NCBI RefSeq assembly: GCF_002277895.1
Contig: NZ_CP023000.1
Location: forward strand, 806,001 to 870,000
Source: Rhizobium sp. 11515TR
GTDB lineage: Bacteria; Pseudomonadota; Alphaproteobacteria; Rhizobiales; Rhizobiaceae
Reading direction: 5' to 3'
Length of the DNA: 64,000 bases
The notes beneath the pieces are model-generated. The model worked only from the letters and a program-made list of their open reading frames with translations. It did no database searches and was not told where the DNA came from. This document shows positions 27,117-35,576 of this stretch, one piece after another. Each line of letters opens with the position of its first letter. Position 1 is the first letter of the stretch. The translations under genes were made by a program, and so were the position numbers.

Positions 27117-27548
27117 TCACTTCACTTCTATCAGCACCTGTTCAAGTCTTTCGAGGAACTGCCGCCATCCCACCTGGGCACCGCCATAGGCCTGCTTCTG
27201 GTCCGGTCGGAAGCCGATCTGCTCCATGCGCAGATGCGTTCCCTTGTCCGTTTGCGTGAGCGTGAAGGTCACAACGCTCCTCAGATCGAAAGCCGGATCA
27301 TCATGTGCGAAATTCCATCGATAGGACAGCCTGGCCTCCGGCTCCACGACGAGCACTTCGCAATCCAGGACGCCGCCCCAGTCGCCACGAAAGCTGAACC
27401 GGTGTCCCAGGACGGGAACGAAGTCGTTCTTCATCAGCCACTCTGCGATCAGATGCGGCTGTGTGAGTGCGCGCCAGACCTTTGCCCGCGGATGCGCAAT
27501 TTCGCGCTCAACCACGACAGCGCGTACCTCGCCCGATGCCGCGTTCAT
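27117..27548 (-). CDS. SRPBCC (AHSA1/START-like) domain protein
   Basis: 143 residues. The Aha1/START-like helix-grip fold is clear: VEREIAHPRAKVWRALTQPHLIAEWLM, then a beta sheet with VLVVEPEARLSYRW, and a C-terminal helix ending QFLERLEQVL. The family binds hydrophobic ligands. The start ATG overlaps the stop of the upstream ArsR gene by four bases, so the two are translationally coupled. ArsR-SRPBCC pairs are a widespread two-gene unit; the ligand is usually unknown. Confidence 0.92.
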   Translation of the reverse strand: MNAASGEVRAVVVEREIAHPRAKVWRALTQPHLIAEWLMKNDFVPVLGHRFSFRGDWGGVLDCEVLVVEPEARLSYRWNFAHDDPAFDLRSVVTFTLTQTDKGTHLRMEQIGFRPDQKQAYGGAQVGWRQFLERLEQVLIEVK

Positions 27549-27868
27549 TGATCCATCCGATCGAGCAAATTTTCGAGATCATCGAACTTGTCTTCCCAGA
27601 AACCGGCCATTTCGCTCGTCCAGTCACGCAACGGCGCAAGAGCGTTTCGTTGTGCGCTATAGTGCGTCTGGCGTCCTTCATGCCGGTCGCATACCAGCCC
27701 CGCCTGTTTCAGAACGGCGAGATGCTTTGAAACGCCTGGCTGGGAGACACCGGCATAAGCCGTAAGTGCGACGACGGTCTGATCGCCGTCACGACACAAT
27801 CGCTCGAATATCGCCCGCCGCGTCGGATCGGCGAGCGCTCGGAAAATGGGATCATGGGCGTTTGCCAT
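27545..27868 (-). CDS. ArsR-family helix-turn-helix regulator
   Basis: 107 residues. The winged helix covers most of it: FRALADPTRRAIFERLCRDGDQTV, then the recognition helix in AGVSQPGVSKHLAVLKQAGLV and the wing DRHEGRQTHY. There is no CxC metal-binding motif in the recognition helix region, so metal sensing is unlikely. It is the first gene of the pair with the SRPBCC protein and has a 21-base palindrome just upstream, probably its own operator. Confidence 0.92.
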   Translation of the reverse strand: MANAHDPIFRALADPTRRAIFERLCRDGDQTVVALTAYAGVSQPGVSKHLAVLKQAGLVCDRHEGRQTHYSAQRNALAPLRDWTSEMAGFWEDKFDDLENLLDRMDQ

Positions 27869-27887
27869 ACCAATTCATAACTCTTTG

Positions 27888-27908
27888 GCTATTGATTAGA
27901 TCAATAGC
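27888..27908. promoter_or_regulatory. Palindromic operator of the ArsR-SRPBCC pair
   Basis: GCTATTGAT-TAG-ATCAATAGC: perfect 9-base arms around a 3-base centre, 20 bases upstream of the ArsR start codon. The position suits autorepression. Confidence 0.75.
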
Positions 27909-27952
27909 TGACGGGCTATGAATAAGTCAAGCGCCTATCGGCGGCGCTATTC

Positions 27953-28750
27953 TCAGGCGCTCGTGCTCAGCATGCAGAGGAAATCCACATCGTCGCCGAT
28001 AAGGGCATCGACCAGCCGGTCCCTGACGCAGCTGCGGATCATGGGAAGCAGGTCGCGGCCACCCTGCCAGAACATGGCAAGCTTTTCCGGCAGCGGCAGG
28101 CTCAGACGCACGGCAATGCCGGCTTCCTGCAGCGCTTCGGCATCGACGCGATGAAAGCGGTTCAGTTCCAGCGACACGCCATCAATGCCGCCGGCGCGCA
28201 TCGAGGCGACGATGTCCACGGGGCGATGGTGGAGGATTGCTTCCGTCTGCAGGCGCGGTTCGAGCTCTTTCACCCGCCGCATATCTATATGATCAAAGGA
28301 GGATATGGCGACATGGTCGAACGCGTCGAGCTCTCGCAGCGTATCGATCATGATATCGATGAGGCGATCGGCACGCTCCGGTTCCTTCATTTCGATCGCT
28401 AGGCGGGTATCCGTTTGCTTGGCCCACAGCAGGGTATCGGCAAGCGTCGGCACGCGGGTTCCGGCGAACCGGGGATCGAATCTCGCGCCGGCATCGAGCG
28501 AAAGAATGTGCTGGAGATCATGATCGGCAACGAAGCCGAAGCCGTTGGTCGTGCGATCAAGCGTTCTGTCGTGGATCACGACGATCTGGTCGTCGCGCGT
28601 CAGCATGAGGTCGATTTCGCACTCATTGGCGCCTGCGTTCACACCCTCCTGGAACGCGAGAATGGTGTTTTCCGGGAAGCGCCGGCTGAAGCCGCGATGA
28701 GCAGCGATGCGGAGCGAACCATGACGAGCGGCGTGAAGGGGCAAAGGCAA
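27953..28750 (-). CDS. Glycerophosphodiester phosphodiesterase family protein
   Basis: 265 residues, one GDPD TIM-barrel domain. The catalytic and metal-binding residues are present: His18-Arg19 in AAHRGFS, Glu27-Asn28, Glu45 and Asp47 in ECEID, and His60-Asp61 in VVIHDRTLDRTTNG. It hydrolyses glycerophosphodiesters to glycerol 3-phosphate and an alcohol. No signal peptide is seen, so it acts in the cytoplasm. It is the last gene of the ABC importer operon (36 bases from the permease), which suggests that imported material is its substrate; this link is inferred. Confidence 0.92.
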   Translation of the reverse strand: MPLPLHAARHGSLRIAAHRGFSRRFPENTILAFQEGVNAGANECEIDLMLTRDDQIVVIHDRTLDRTTNGFGFVADHDLQHILSLDAGARFDPRFAGTRVPTLADTLLWAKQTDTRLAIEMKEPERADRLIDIMIDTLRELDAFDHVAISSFDHIDMRRVKELEPRLQTEAILHHRPVDIVASMRAGGIDGVSLELNRFHRVDAEALQEAGIAVRLSLPLPEKLAMFWQGGRDLLPMIRSCVRDRLVDALIGDDVDFLCMLSTSA

Positions 28751-28786
28751 TGCAAGTCTCCTTGGAGTCGGTTCTTTAGGGGCAAC

Positions 28787-29677
28787 CTAGTGAAGTGTCG
28801 GATCGAGAACGTCGCGCAGATAGTCGCCGATCAGGCTGATCGACAGCGACAGGATGAAGATCACGATACCCGGCAGGATCGCGATCCACCATTCGGTCAT
28901 CACATAGTCTCGGCCCGCGCCGACCATGCTGCCGAGGCTGACGAGCGGCGGCTGGATGCCGAGGCCGAGAAAGCTCAGCGCCGATTCCTGCAAAAGGATT
29001 TCCGGCAGGACGATCGTCAGGTTAACGAGGACGACGGAGAGAATGTTGGGCAAGACGTGCAGGAAGGCGATGCGCCCTGTTCCCGCACCATTTCGTCTCA
29101 ACGCCGCGACATAGCCCCGCTCGAGCTCCAGCCCGGCCATGGTTCGAACCAACCGCGCGTAACGCTCCCAGCCATAGAGGCCGAGCAATGCCATGAAAAG
29201 CCAGAGATTGTCGCCGAAGAAGGCGAGAACGGCGAGCGCGATGATAAGGAACGGCATCGACGCCTGAAAATCCACGGCGACACGGATCAGCATATCGGCA
29301 AATCCGCGGCCGAAAGCGGCAAGCAGCCCGAGCACAGTGCCGAGCGCAAGGCTGATCGCCGAAGCGCCGAGCGCGATCAGCAAGCTGGTACGCAAGCCGT
29401 AGAAGATGCGGCTTAGAATGTCCCGCCCAAGCTCGTCGGTGCCGAGAATGTGCGTGAACGAGCCGCCGAACAGGATCGGCGGCGCCTTGCGGGCATGAAG
29501 ATCGATCTGCGCAAAGCCGTGAGGCGCAAGCACATTGGCAAAGATCGCAACCGTGATGAAAGTCATGAGGATAATGGCGCAAATGGCCGTCATCAGATCG
29601 AACCGAAGCCTGGGTCGAAAAGATCGCTCCGATCTGGTTTTGGGGGAAGCATCGGCGCCGGTCGCTGCATTCGCCAT
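28787..29677 (-). CDS. ABC transporter permease (DppC/OppC type)
   Basis: 296 residues with about six transmembrane helices. The N-terminal OppC-like segment (about 25-50) precedes the BPD_transp_1 domain. The cytoplasmic EAA loop reads ERYARLVRTMAGLELERGYVAALRRNGAG (about residues 170-198), which docks to the ATPases. It forms the channel with the DppB-type protein encoded just upstream (26-base gap). Part of the five-gene Opp/Dpp-type importer here. Confidence 0.93.
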   Translation of the reverse strand: MANAATGADASPKTRSERSFRPRLRFDLMTAICAIILMTFITVAIFANVLAPHGFAQIDLHARKAPPILFGGSFTHILGTDELGRDILSRIFYGLRTSLLIALGASAISLALGTVLGLLAAFGRGFADMLIRVAVDFQASMPFLIIALAVLAFFGDNLWLFMALLGLYGWERYARLVRTMAGLELERGYVAALRRNGAGTGRIAFLHVLPNILSVVLVNLTIVLPEILLQESALSFLGLGIQPPLVSLGSMVGAGRDYVMTEWWIAILPGIVIFILSLSISLIGDYLRDVLDPTLH

Positions 29678-29702
29678 GGCTGATACCTTTCAAGGCTGCC
29701 GA

Positions 29703-30629
29703 TCAGGCCGATACGCGATGCCGCAGACGCGGATCGGCGAGAATGTAGAGACAATCGATGAGGAGATTGGCAGTCACCATCGTCGCCGTGATGAGCAGCA
29801 CGATGGTCTGCACGATGTTCAGATCGCGCTGCGCCACGGAGGAGACGAGAAAGCGGCCGACACCCGGCCAGGCGTAGACGCTCTCGACCACGGCCGCGCC
29901 GCCGATCATGCCGCCGACGAGGAAGCCGAGCATGGTCAGAAGCGGCAAGGCCGCATTCGGCATGACATGCCGCCACAGAAGAGCACTTTCGCCGATGCGC
30001 TTGGCGCGCGCCGCCAATATGAAACGCTGGCCCAGCACTTCCAGTACGCTCGAGCGGACGAAGCGGGCGATGATGCCGGCATTGTAAAGACCAATGACCA
30101 GAACGGGCATGACGAGATGCGCCATCGTCGATCCCCCGCCGCTCGGCAAGATCCGCAAGGAGACGGCGAAAAGCTGGATGAGCAGAATGGCGATCAGGAA
30201 ATTCGGCAGCGAATGCATCAGCACCGCAAGCGCCATGACAAAGCGGTCGATCAGGCCGCCGCGGTTACGTGCAGCTAGAATACCGAAGGGCACGCCGGCG
30301 CCGAACGCCAATACGAGGGCAGCGCCCATCAATTCCAGCGTTGCCGGGACTTTCGACAGAACCAGCGCCAGGGCATCCTGTCCATTCAATAGCGACGTGC
30401 CGAAATCGCCGCGCAGGAGATGGCCGAGGTAGGCGAAATACTGGATGTAAAGTGGCTGATCGAGACCCCATTGCTGCCGCATCAGCGCCACGACTTCCGG
30501 CGGCGTCTCGATGGGCAACAGCGAATGCAGCGGGTCACCGCTGACGCGCAGAATGACGAAGGCGAAGGTCATCGCCAGGAACAAGGTCACAAGCGCTCGT
30601 AGAAACGCCCGCAGGATGGATTGAAGCAT
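29703..30629 (-). CDS. ABC transporter permease (DppB/OppB type)
   Basis: 308 residues, beginning with the DppB-type N-terminal helix ILRAFLRALVTLFLAMTFAFVILRVSGDPL, followed by the permease domain with the EAA-type loop FVRSSVLEVLGQRFILAARAKRIGESALLWRHVMPNA. It pairs with the DppC-type permease. It lies 11 bases downstream of the ATPase gene in the same operon, so translation is likely coupled. Confidence 0.93.
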   Translation of the reverse strand: MLQSILRAFLRALVTLFLAMTFAFVILRVSGDPLHSLLPIETPPEVVALMRQQWGLDQPLYIQYFAYLGHLLRGDFGTSLLNGQDALALVLSKVPATLELMGAALVLAFGAGVPFGILAARNRGGLIDRFVMALAVLMHSLPNFLIAILLIQLFAVSLRILPSGGGSTMAHLVMPVLVIGLYNAGIIARFVRSSVLEVLGQRFILAARAKRIGESALLWRHVMPNAALPLLTMLGFLVGGMIGGAAVVESVYAWPGVGRFLVSSVAQRDLNIVQTIVLLITATMVTANLLIDCLYILADPRLRHRVSA

Positions 30630-30640
30630 TGCCTGTTCCT

Positions 30641-31510
30641 TCAGAGCGTTTCGAGCATGGCCGCTGCCTGCCGTACCCCGCCGCCGCGCTTCCCGCGGGG
30701 AACGGCGGAGAGGAGTTTTGCGGTATAGGGGTGGACCGGATTTGCGAAGACTTCCTCGGTCGGGCCGGTTTCCACGATCTGGCCTGCCTCCATGATCGCG
30801 ACGCGATGCGAGACATGCCGGACCACCCGGACGTCATGGCTGATGAAGAGCAGCGACAGGCCGCGTGCACGTTGCAATTCGAGCAGGAGGTTTAGCACCT
30901 GCGCCTGCACGGAAACGTCGAGCGCCGAGACCGGCTCGTCGCACAGCAGAATTTGTGGTTCGACCACGAGGGCACGAGCAATGGCGACGCGCTGGCGCTG
31001 ACCGCCGGAGAGCTGATGGGGAAATTTCTGCAAGGCTGAGACCGGCAGGCTGACAGCTTTAAACGCCTCTGCCGCGCGATCGAGCCGGCTTGCCGGATAG
31101 CCTATGCCGTGGATCGTCAGCGTCTCCACCATCTGATGGCCGACGCTCCGGCGCGGATCGAGCGCGCCCATCGTATCCTGCGAAATAACCTGCAAATGTT
31201 TTGCCAGACCACGCCGGTTCGGCTTCATCAGGTTTTTGAAAGGCTGACCGAATAGCGTGATTTCGCCTGATGTCGGCTCACGATCGCCGCAGAGCAGCGA
31301 GGCAAGCGTGGACTTGCCGCAACCCGATTCACCGACAAGCCCTAGAGTCTCGCCGGGCCTCAATTCCAGGCTCACATCCTTGATCGCACGAAATGCCTTC
31401 GCGCGTCCCGGCCAAAGGGAAAAGCCCGGAGCATAGGAAAATTGCAGATCGCGGGCGGCAAGTGCAGTTCCCATCTCTGAATTGGCGGCGATTTGCTTCT
31501 CAGGCATCAT
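30641..31510 (-). CDS. ABC transporter ATP-binding protein (OppF/DppF type)
   Basis: 289 residues from the ATG at 31510, which overlaps the end of the OppD-type gene by 11 bases; the frame continues upstream but inside that gene. Walker A GESGCGKST, the Q-loop, signature LSGGQRQRVAIARAL and Walker B LLCDEPVSALD are intact. The OppF-type tail (NPVHPYTAKLLSAVP) is present, but no cysteine-rich iron-sulphur tail. It energises import together with the OppD-type ATPase. Confidence 0.93.
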   Translation of the reverse strand: MMPEKQIAANSEMGTALAARDLQFSYAPGFSLWPGRAKAFRAIKDVSLELRPGETLGLVGESGCGKSTLASLLCGDREPTSGEITLFGQPFKNLMKPNRRGLAKHLQVISQDTMGALDPRRSVGHQMVETLTIHGIGYPASRLDRAAEAFKAVSLPVSALQKFPHQLSGGQRQRVAIARALVVEPQILLCDEPVSALDVSVQAQVLNLLLELQRARGLSLLFISHDVRVVRHVSHRVAIMEAGQIVETGPTEEVFANPVHPYTAKLLSAVPRGKRGGGVRQAAAMLETL

Positions 31511-32468
31511 GGGCACTCCATGGATTGAAGCAGGCAAGGGCTGCCGTACCCGCAATCAACGGCGGAACCATCGTCGCGCAGTTCGGCTCCGCCCGCGGAC
31601 AACGGGGCGCAAAGGCGCAGGCCTGCGGCAGGTCGTCATGCAATTTCAGTTCGCCGGGGATGTCCGCAAGCCTCTCCAGCGGCCTGCCGCGTCCGGGCAT
31701 GGCCTCCAGCAGCAGGCGCGTATAGGGATGGCGCGGATTGTCGTAGAGATCGTCCGTGCGATTGATCTCGACCAGCGACCCCGCATACATGACGGCGATA
31801 CGGTCGCAGACCTCCGAGACGAGATCTAGGTCGTGGCTTATGAAGATCATGGGGATGCCACGCTCGCGCACCGCCTTGACCAGAAGAGCGACAACCTGCG
31901 CCTGCACGGTGACATCAAGTGCCGTCGTCGGCTCGTCGGCGATGATCAGTCGCGGCTGCATGGCGAGCGCCGTGGCAATCATGACGCGCTGGCACATGCC
32001 GCCGGAAAATTGCGCGGGAAAGGCATTGTAGCGCGTCTCGGGTTGCGGAATGGCGACCTCGGCCAGAAGCCGGAGCGCTTCGTCCCTGGCCTCCCTTGCC
32101 GACATGCCGGCGCTGACAGCCGCCTCGGCGATCTGGGAGCCGATCGTGCGGACGGGATCGAGGCAGGAAACGGGCTCCTGAAAAATCAGCCCGATCGGCG
32201 GCAGCTTCACTCTTGACCGTGGACCGAGCTCGGCCGCATCATACATGGCATCCTGAAAGGAAATATAGCCCGTGGCATTGGCGCTCGGCCCGAGAAGACC
32301 CGCGAGTGCAAGACAGGTGAGGCTCTTTCCCGAACCGCTCTCGCCAACGATGCCGAGGATCTCACCCTCGGCAAGGTCGAAAGACACGTTGTTGACCGGA
32401 TGAAACCGTCCGGCGCCCGTTGTGAACGAGACACTCAGATTGTCGACGGAAAGAAGGGGAACGCCCAT
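31500..32468 (-). CDS. ABC transporter ATP-binding protein (OppD/DppD type)
   Basis: 322 residues from the ATG at 32468, 11 bases after the binding-protein gene. Walker A GESGSGKSL, Walker B LIIADEPTTALD and the switch histidine in FISHDLDLV are present. The signature reads FSGGMCQRVMIATAL: Cys replaces the usual Arg of SGGMRQR. The C-terminal oligo_HPY region has four cysteines (ACAFAPRCPRAEPNC and later ACF), typical of OppD/DppD proteins that bind an iron-sulphur cluster. It acts with the OppF-type ATPase. Confidence 0.93.
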   Translation of the reverse strand: MGVPLLSVDNLSVSFTTGAGRFHPVNNVSFDLAEGEILGIVGESGSGKSLTCLALAGLLGPSANATGYISFQDAMYDAAELGPRSRVKLPPIGLIFQEPVSCLDPVRTIGSQIAEAAVSAGMSAREARDEALRLLAEVAIPQPETRYNAFPAQFSGGMCQRVMIATALAMQPRLIIADEPTTALDVTVQAQVVALLVKAVRERGIPMIFISHDLDLVSEVCDRIAVMYAGSLVEINRTDDLYDNPRHPYTRLLLEAMPGRGRPLERLADIPGELKLHDDLPQACAFAPRCPRAEPNCATMVPPLIAGTAALACFNPWSAHDA

Positions 32469-32479
32469 CGCGTCGAAGC

Positions 32480-34087
32480 TCAGCTCTTCTGCTCTTCGAA
32501 GGAAAGGCTGCCGGCACCGAGATCCATCTGGAAGGCCGGTAGAGGCTGCCACTTGATACCCTTGCGGATGCCGAAGAAGACAGCGTTCTGATGCAGGACG
32601 GTGACGCCCGGATCTTCCCATTCGATCAGATGCAGCATGTCGCGGAAGATCTTGGCGCGGTCGGCCGGATCGACAGCCTGCTCCATCTTGGCGCCGAGCG
32701 CATCGAAATCGGCATTCTGCCAGATCTTGAACGAGCTCAGATTGCCGGCGGAGCTGAACTGCGTGAAGAAGGAGATATAGGGGTCGGGAACCTGGCCGGT
32801 GCTCGACCAGTTGCCGGTCGCGCGGGTCGGCGAGTTGTCAAACAGCTTGCCCGATTCGACGAATTTCATCTTGGCATTGACGCCGACAGCTTGCCACATG
32901 GCGACAACGGCCTGCGTCACCGGGTTTTCCGCCGTGTAGTAATTGTTCTGCGAGCGGATCTCGATCTCCTCGCCATTATAGCCGGCATCCTTCAGGAGCT
33001 GCATCGCGCGATCGGGATCGTACTGATAGGCCGGATAATCCTTGAGATAGACGGGACCGTAGAGCTCGAATTGCAGCCCGTTCGGCACCTTCGTGCGGCC
33101 GTTCCAGATCGTGTCGACAATCGCCTGGCGATCGATGGCGAGGATGAGTGCCTGGCGCACGCGCGGGTCCTTCAGCGCCGGATTGTTCTTGTCGAAGAAC
33201 AGAATGCGATTGTTCGGAACCGGACCGCCGACGATCTCGTGATCGGCGCTCGCGGTGACGACCGAAAGCTGGTCGGGCGGCAGGTCCGTCGCAATGTCGT
33301 AGTCGCCGGCCAGCAGGCCCGCGATGCGTGAAGAAACCTCCGGCACGATGCGCAAGGTCACGCGCTTGGCCGCCGGCTTGCCGCGATAGGCCTGATCGTG
33401 CGCGGCGAGAACGACGCTCTCATTGGCCGTATAGCTTTCGACCTTATAGGGGCCGGCGCCGACCGGCTTCTGCCGCCAGGTCGTCCAGTTGCCGCCGTTT
33501 TTCTGCCAGGCATCCTTGCTGATGACAACGGCCGCATAGGATGCAAGGCGCTGCAGGAAGATCGGGTCCTGGAACTTGGTGACGAAGCGGACCGTCAGCG
33601 GATCGACCACCTCGACATGGTCGAGGCTGGTGAAATTGGTGCGATAGGTCGGATAACCCGGTGCGTCCTTGTTCAGGAGCCGCTCGGGTCCGAAGGAGAA
33701 GGCGACGTCCTCGGCGGTCATCTCGCGACCATCATGGAAGATCACCCCAGGACGCAGCTTCATTTCGAGTACGGTCGGAGAGAGCCAGGTCCAGGACGTC
33801 GCGAGATTGGGCTTGACCGAAAAATCGCCGCGCATGTCGAGCGCGAGCACCGTCTCGTGGATGGAAAAATTATTGCGGAAGGCGACATTGCTGGCGGCGT
33901 CGACGGGCTCCTGCGAGACCGGATTCATCTGAACGGCGATATGAAGCTCCGGCCTTTTATCGGCGTTTTCATCAGCGGAAGCGGGAAGCGTCGGGATGAA
34001 GGCGGAGAGGCCGGCGGCCGCCCCCATGAGAAGGGTCGTACGACGGGTAACTCGGCTGTTGAGGCCGGTGAGCAGAAATTCGGACAT
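32480..34087 (-). CDS. Extracellular solute-binding protein, family 5
   Basis: 535 residues from the ATG at 34087 (AGGAGAG seven bases upstream). The N-terminus has a Tat-like signal, TRRTTLLMGAAAGLSAF, with paired arginines. The SBP_bac_5 body follows, with the motifs LKDPRVRQALILAIDRQAIVDTIWNG and FHDGREMTAEDVAFSF. Family members bind oligopeptides, glutathione, nickel complexes, opines or sugars in the periplasm and deliver them to an Opp/Dpp-type channel. It is the first gene of the importer operon, under a palindromic LacI-type operator. The ligand is not defined; the glycerophosphodiesterase at the operon end hints at a phosphodiester-containing compound. Confidence 0.92.
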   Translation of the reverse strand: MSEFLLTGLNSRVTRRTTLLMGAAAGLSAFIPTLPASADENADKRPELHIAVQMNPVSQEPVDAASNVAFRNNFSIHETVLALDMRGDFSVKPNLATSWTWLSPTVLEMKLRPGVIFHDGREMTAEDVAFSFGPERLLNKDAPGYPTYRTNFTSLDHVEVVDPLTVRFVTKFQDPIFLQRLASYAAVVISKDAWQKNGGNWTTWRQKPVGAGPYKVESYTANESVVLAAHDQAYRGKPAAKRVTLRIVPEVSSRIAGLLAGDYDIATDLPPDQLSVVTASADHEIVGGPVPNNRILFFDKNNPALKDPRVRQALILAIDRQAIVDTIWNGRTKVPNGLQFELYGPVYLKDYPAYQYDPDRAMQLLKDAGYNGEEIEIRSQNNYYTAENPVTQAVVAMWQAVGVNAKMKFVESGKLFDNSPTRATGNWSSTGQVPDPYISFFTQFSSAGNLSSFKIWQNADFDALGAKMEQAVDPADRAKIFRDMLHLIEWEDPGVTVLHQNAVFFGIRKGIKWQPLPAFQMDLGAGSLSFEEQKS

Positions 34088-34110
34088 CGGCACACTCTCC
34101 TATTAAAGCT

Positions 34111-34130
34111 TTGCACAAACGTTTGCGCAA
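34111..34130. promoter_or_regulatory. LacI-family operator upstream of the importer operon
   Basis: TTGCACAAAC / GTTTGCGCAA is a 20-base inverted repeat with one mismatch and a central CpG (CAAACGTTTG), the form typical of LacI/PurR-family sites. It lies 24 bases before the binding-protein start and 40 bases after the end of the LacI gene. Confidence 0.8.
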
Positions 34131-34169
34131 ATAAAATATAGCCACCTGCATTCAGAACCATCGTTTCTT

Positions 34170-35216
34170 CTACGCAAGGGAGAATGGCCGCAAGCTAGGC
34201 GAGCTCGATGACGCACGTATGACAAGTTCGGGAGTAACGAACCGGATCGGACGCTTTTCAACGCGCAGATCCGCCGGAAGATTTGAAAGCTCAATCAGAA
34301 GATCAAGCGATGCTTCACACAGTGCATCCGTCGGCTGTGCGACGGTCGTCAGAGGCGGGGCCCAATAGGCGGTATCGGGTACGTTGTCATAGCCGACGAC
34401 GGAAATATCGGCGGGGATCCGAAGGCCGAGATCGCGCAGGAAGGCGACGACTTCGATCGCAAGCCCGTCGCTGCCGCAGATCAGCGCCGTCGGGCATTGC
34501 GGCGATGCCAAGAGATCCGCAAAGAGCTTGCGGTCGCGCTCGCCCTTCTCAAAGGAAATGACGTCGCCGAAAATCAAGCCCGCTCTGCCGGCAACGGCCT
34601 CCTGGAATATCGACAGGCGATCACGAAGAGCGCTGCGGCTGATGCGGTAGACGAAGGAGATGCGGCGGTGTCCGAGCTCCACCAAGTGATCGAACAGCAG
34701 TCTTATGCCCTGCCGGTCGTCGGTGAGAACCGCGGGAAGTGGCCCTGTCAGCCCCGCGCCGAGCGTCACATGTGCCTTACCCATGAGATCAAGGTGATCG
34801 CAGAGCGCCTGCTGGCCCGGAAGGTCGCTGACCATGATGACGCCATCGAAAAAATCCTGCTGAAACAGGCGCAGCTGGCCGGCGATCTCGCCGGCCTCCG
34901 CCTTGGCCTGCGCCACCAGCAGTTCCACGCCACGGCGCTGTGCCACGATTTGGAGGCGGCTTGTCAGATGCGGCTGATAATGGCCGGAGAGGCTATTGAC
35001 GATCGCCCCGAAGACGCCAGTCTTGTGCGTCCGAAGCGATGTTGCCAGGCGGTTGACGACATAGCCGACGCTGCTTGCCGTAGCCTTGACACGCTCCTGC
35101 GTCTCCAGGCTGATGCGGCTGTCAGCCTGGCCGTTCAGGACGCGGGATACGGTGGTCGCGGACACGCCAGCCAGCCGGGCGACGTCCAGAATGCCGATTC
35201 TTTTGGGTGCTTTCAT
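34170..35216 (-). CDS. LacI-family transcriptional regulator
   Basis: 348 residues from the ATG at 35216; the frame extends upstream but homology starts at MKAPKRIGILDVARLAGVSATTVSRVLNGQ, the LacI helix-turn-helix plus hinge helix. A periplasmic-binding-protein-like effector domain fills residues 60-340. It lies upstream of the importer operon in the same direction, and a LacI-type palindrome sits in the gap between them. It probably represses the importer until the ligand, or a breakdown product, binds. Confidence 0.93.
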   Translation of the reverse strand: MKAPKRIGILDVARLAGVSATTVSRVLNGQADSRISLETQERVKATASSVGYVVNRLATSLRTHKTGVFGAIVNSLSGHYQPHLTSRLQIVAQRRGVELLVAQAKAEAGEIAGQLRLFQQDFFDGVIMVSDLPGQQALCDHLDLMGKAHVTLGAGLTGPLPAVLTDDRQGIRLLFDHLVELGHRRISFVYRISRSALRDRLSIFQEAVAGRAGLIFGDVISFEKGERDRKLFADLLASPQCPTALICGSDGLAIEVVAFLRDLGLRIPADISVVGYDNVPDTAYWAPPLTTVAQPTDALCEASLDLLIELSNLPADLRVEKRPIRFVTPELVIRASSSSPSLRPFSLA

Positions 35217-35576
35217 ACGGTCTGCCGAAATTTTTCGCGCCGCGCCCCACCGGCGCCAGGAGATCCGGAACTCTTGCCGCACTTGCCTCGATACGCAAGA
35301 TCACATTTCGACTTCGAGAGAAATTTTCATAGGCTGCTATGGATCACTCGTTCCACGGCTGCTGCAAAGACTGCTAAATCAGGATGGCATTGCGCCGTCC
35401 TTAAGATGCCCAGAGCAATTCATGAGATCGTCACGGCCGTGACGCAAAGTAGGATGGAGCCACTCAACTGGCTAGACCACCAGACGCGCCTGATTAAGGC
35501 TTCGCGGTCAGGTATCGGCGCAAATCCGCTACGCCGCAATGAGAGGAACAGAAGCAGCCATCCAGGGAGAGGTACA
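35217..35576. other. Divergent gap between the LacI and phospholipase-D-like genes
   Basis: 360 bases holding both promoters. I see no further gene, clear operator or RNA structure. Confidence 0.4.

Noticed and set aside
34497..35576. N-terminal extension of the phospholipase-D-like frame
   Set aside because: This part lies antisense to the LacI gene and has no relation to the PLD family; the ATG at 35577 with its ribosome site is the real start.
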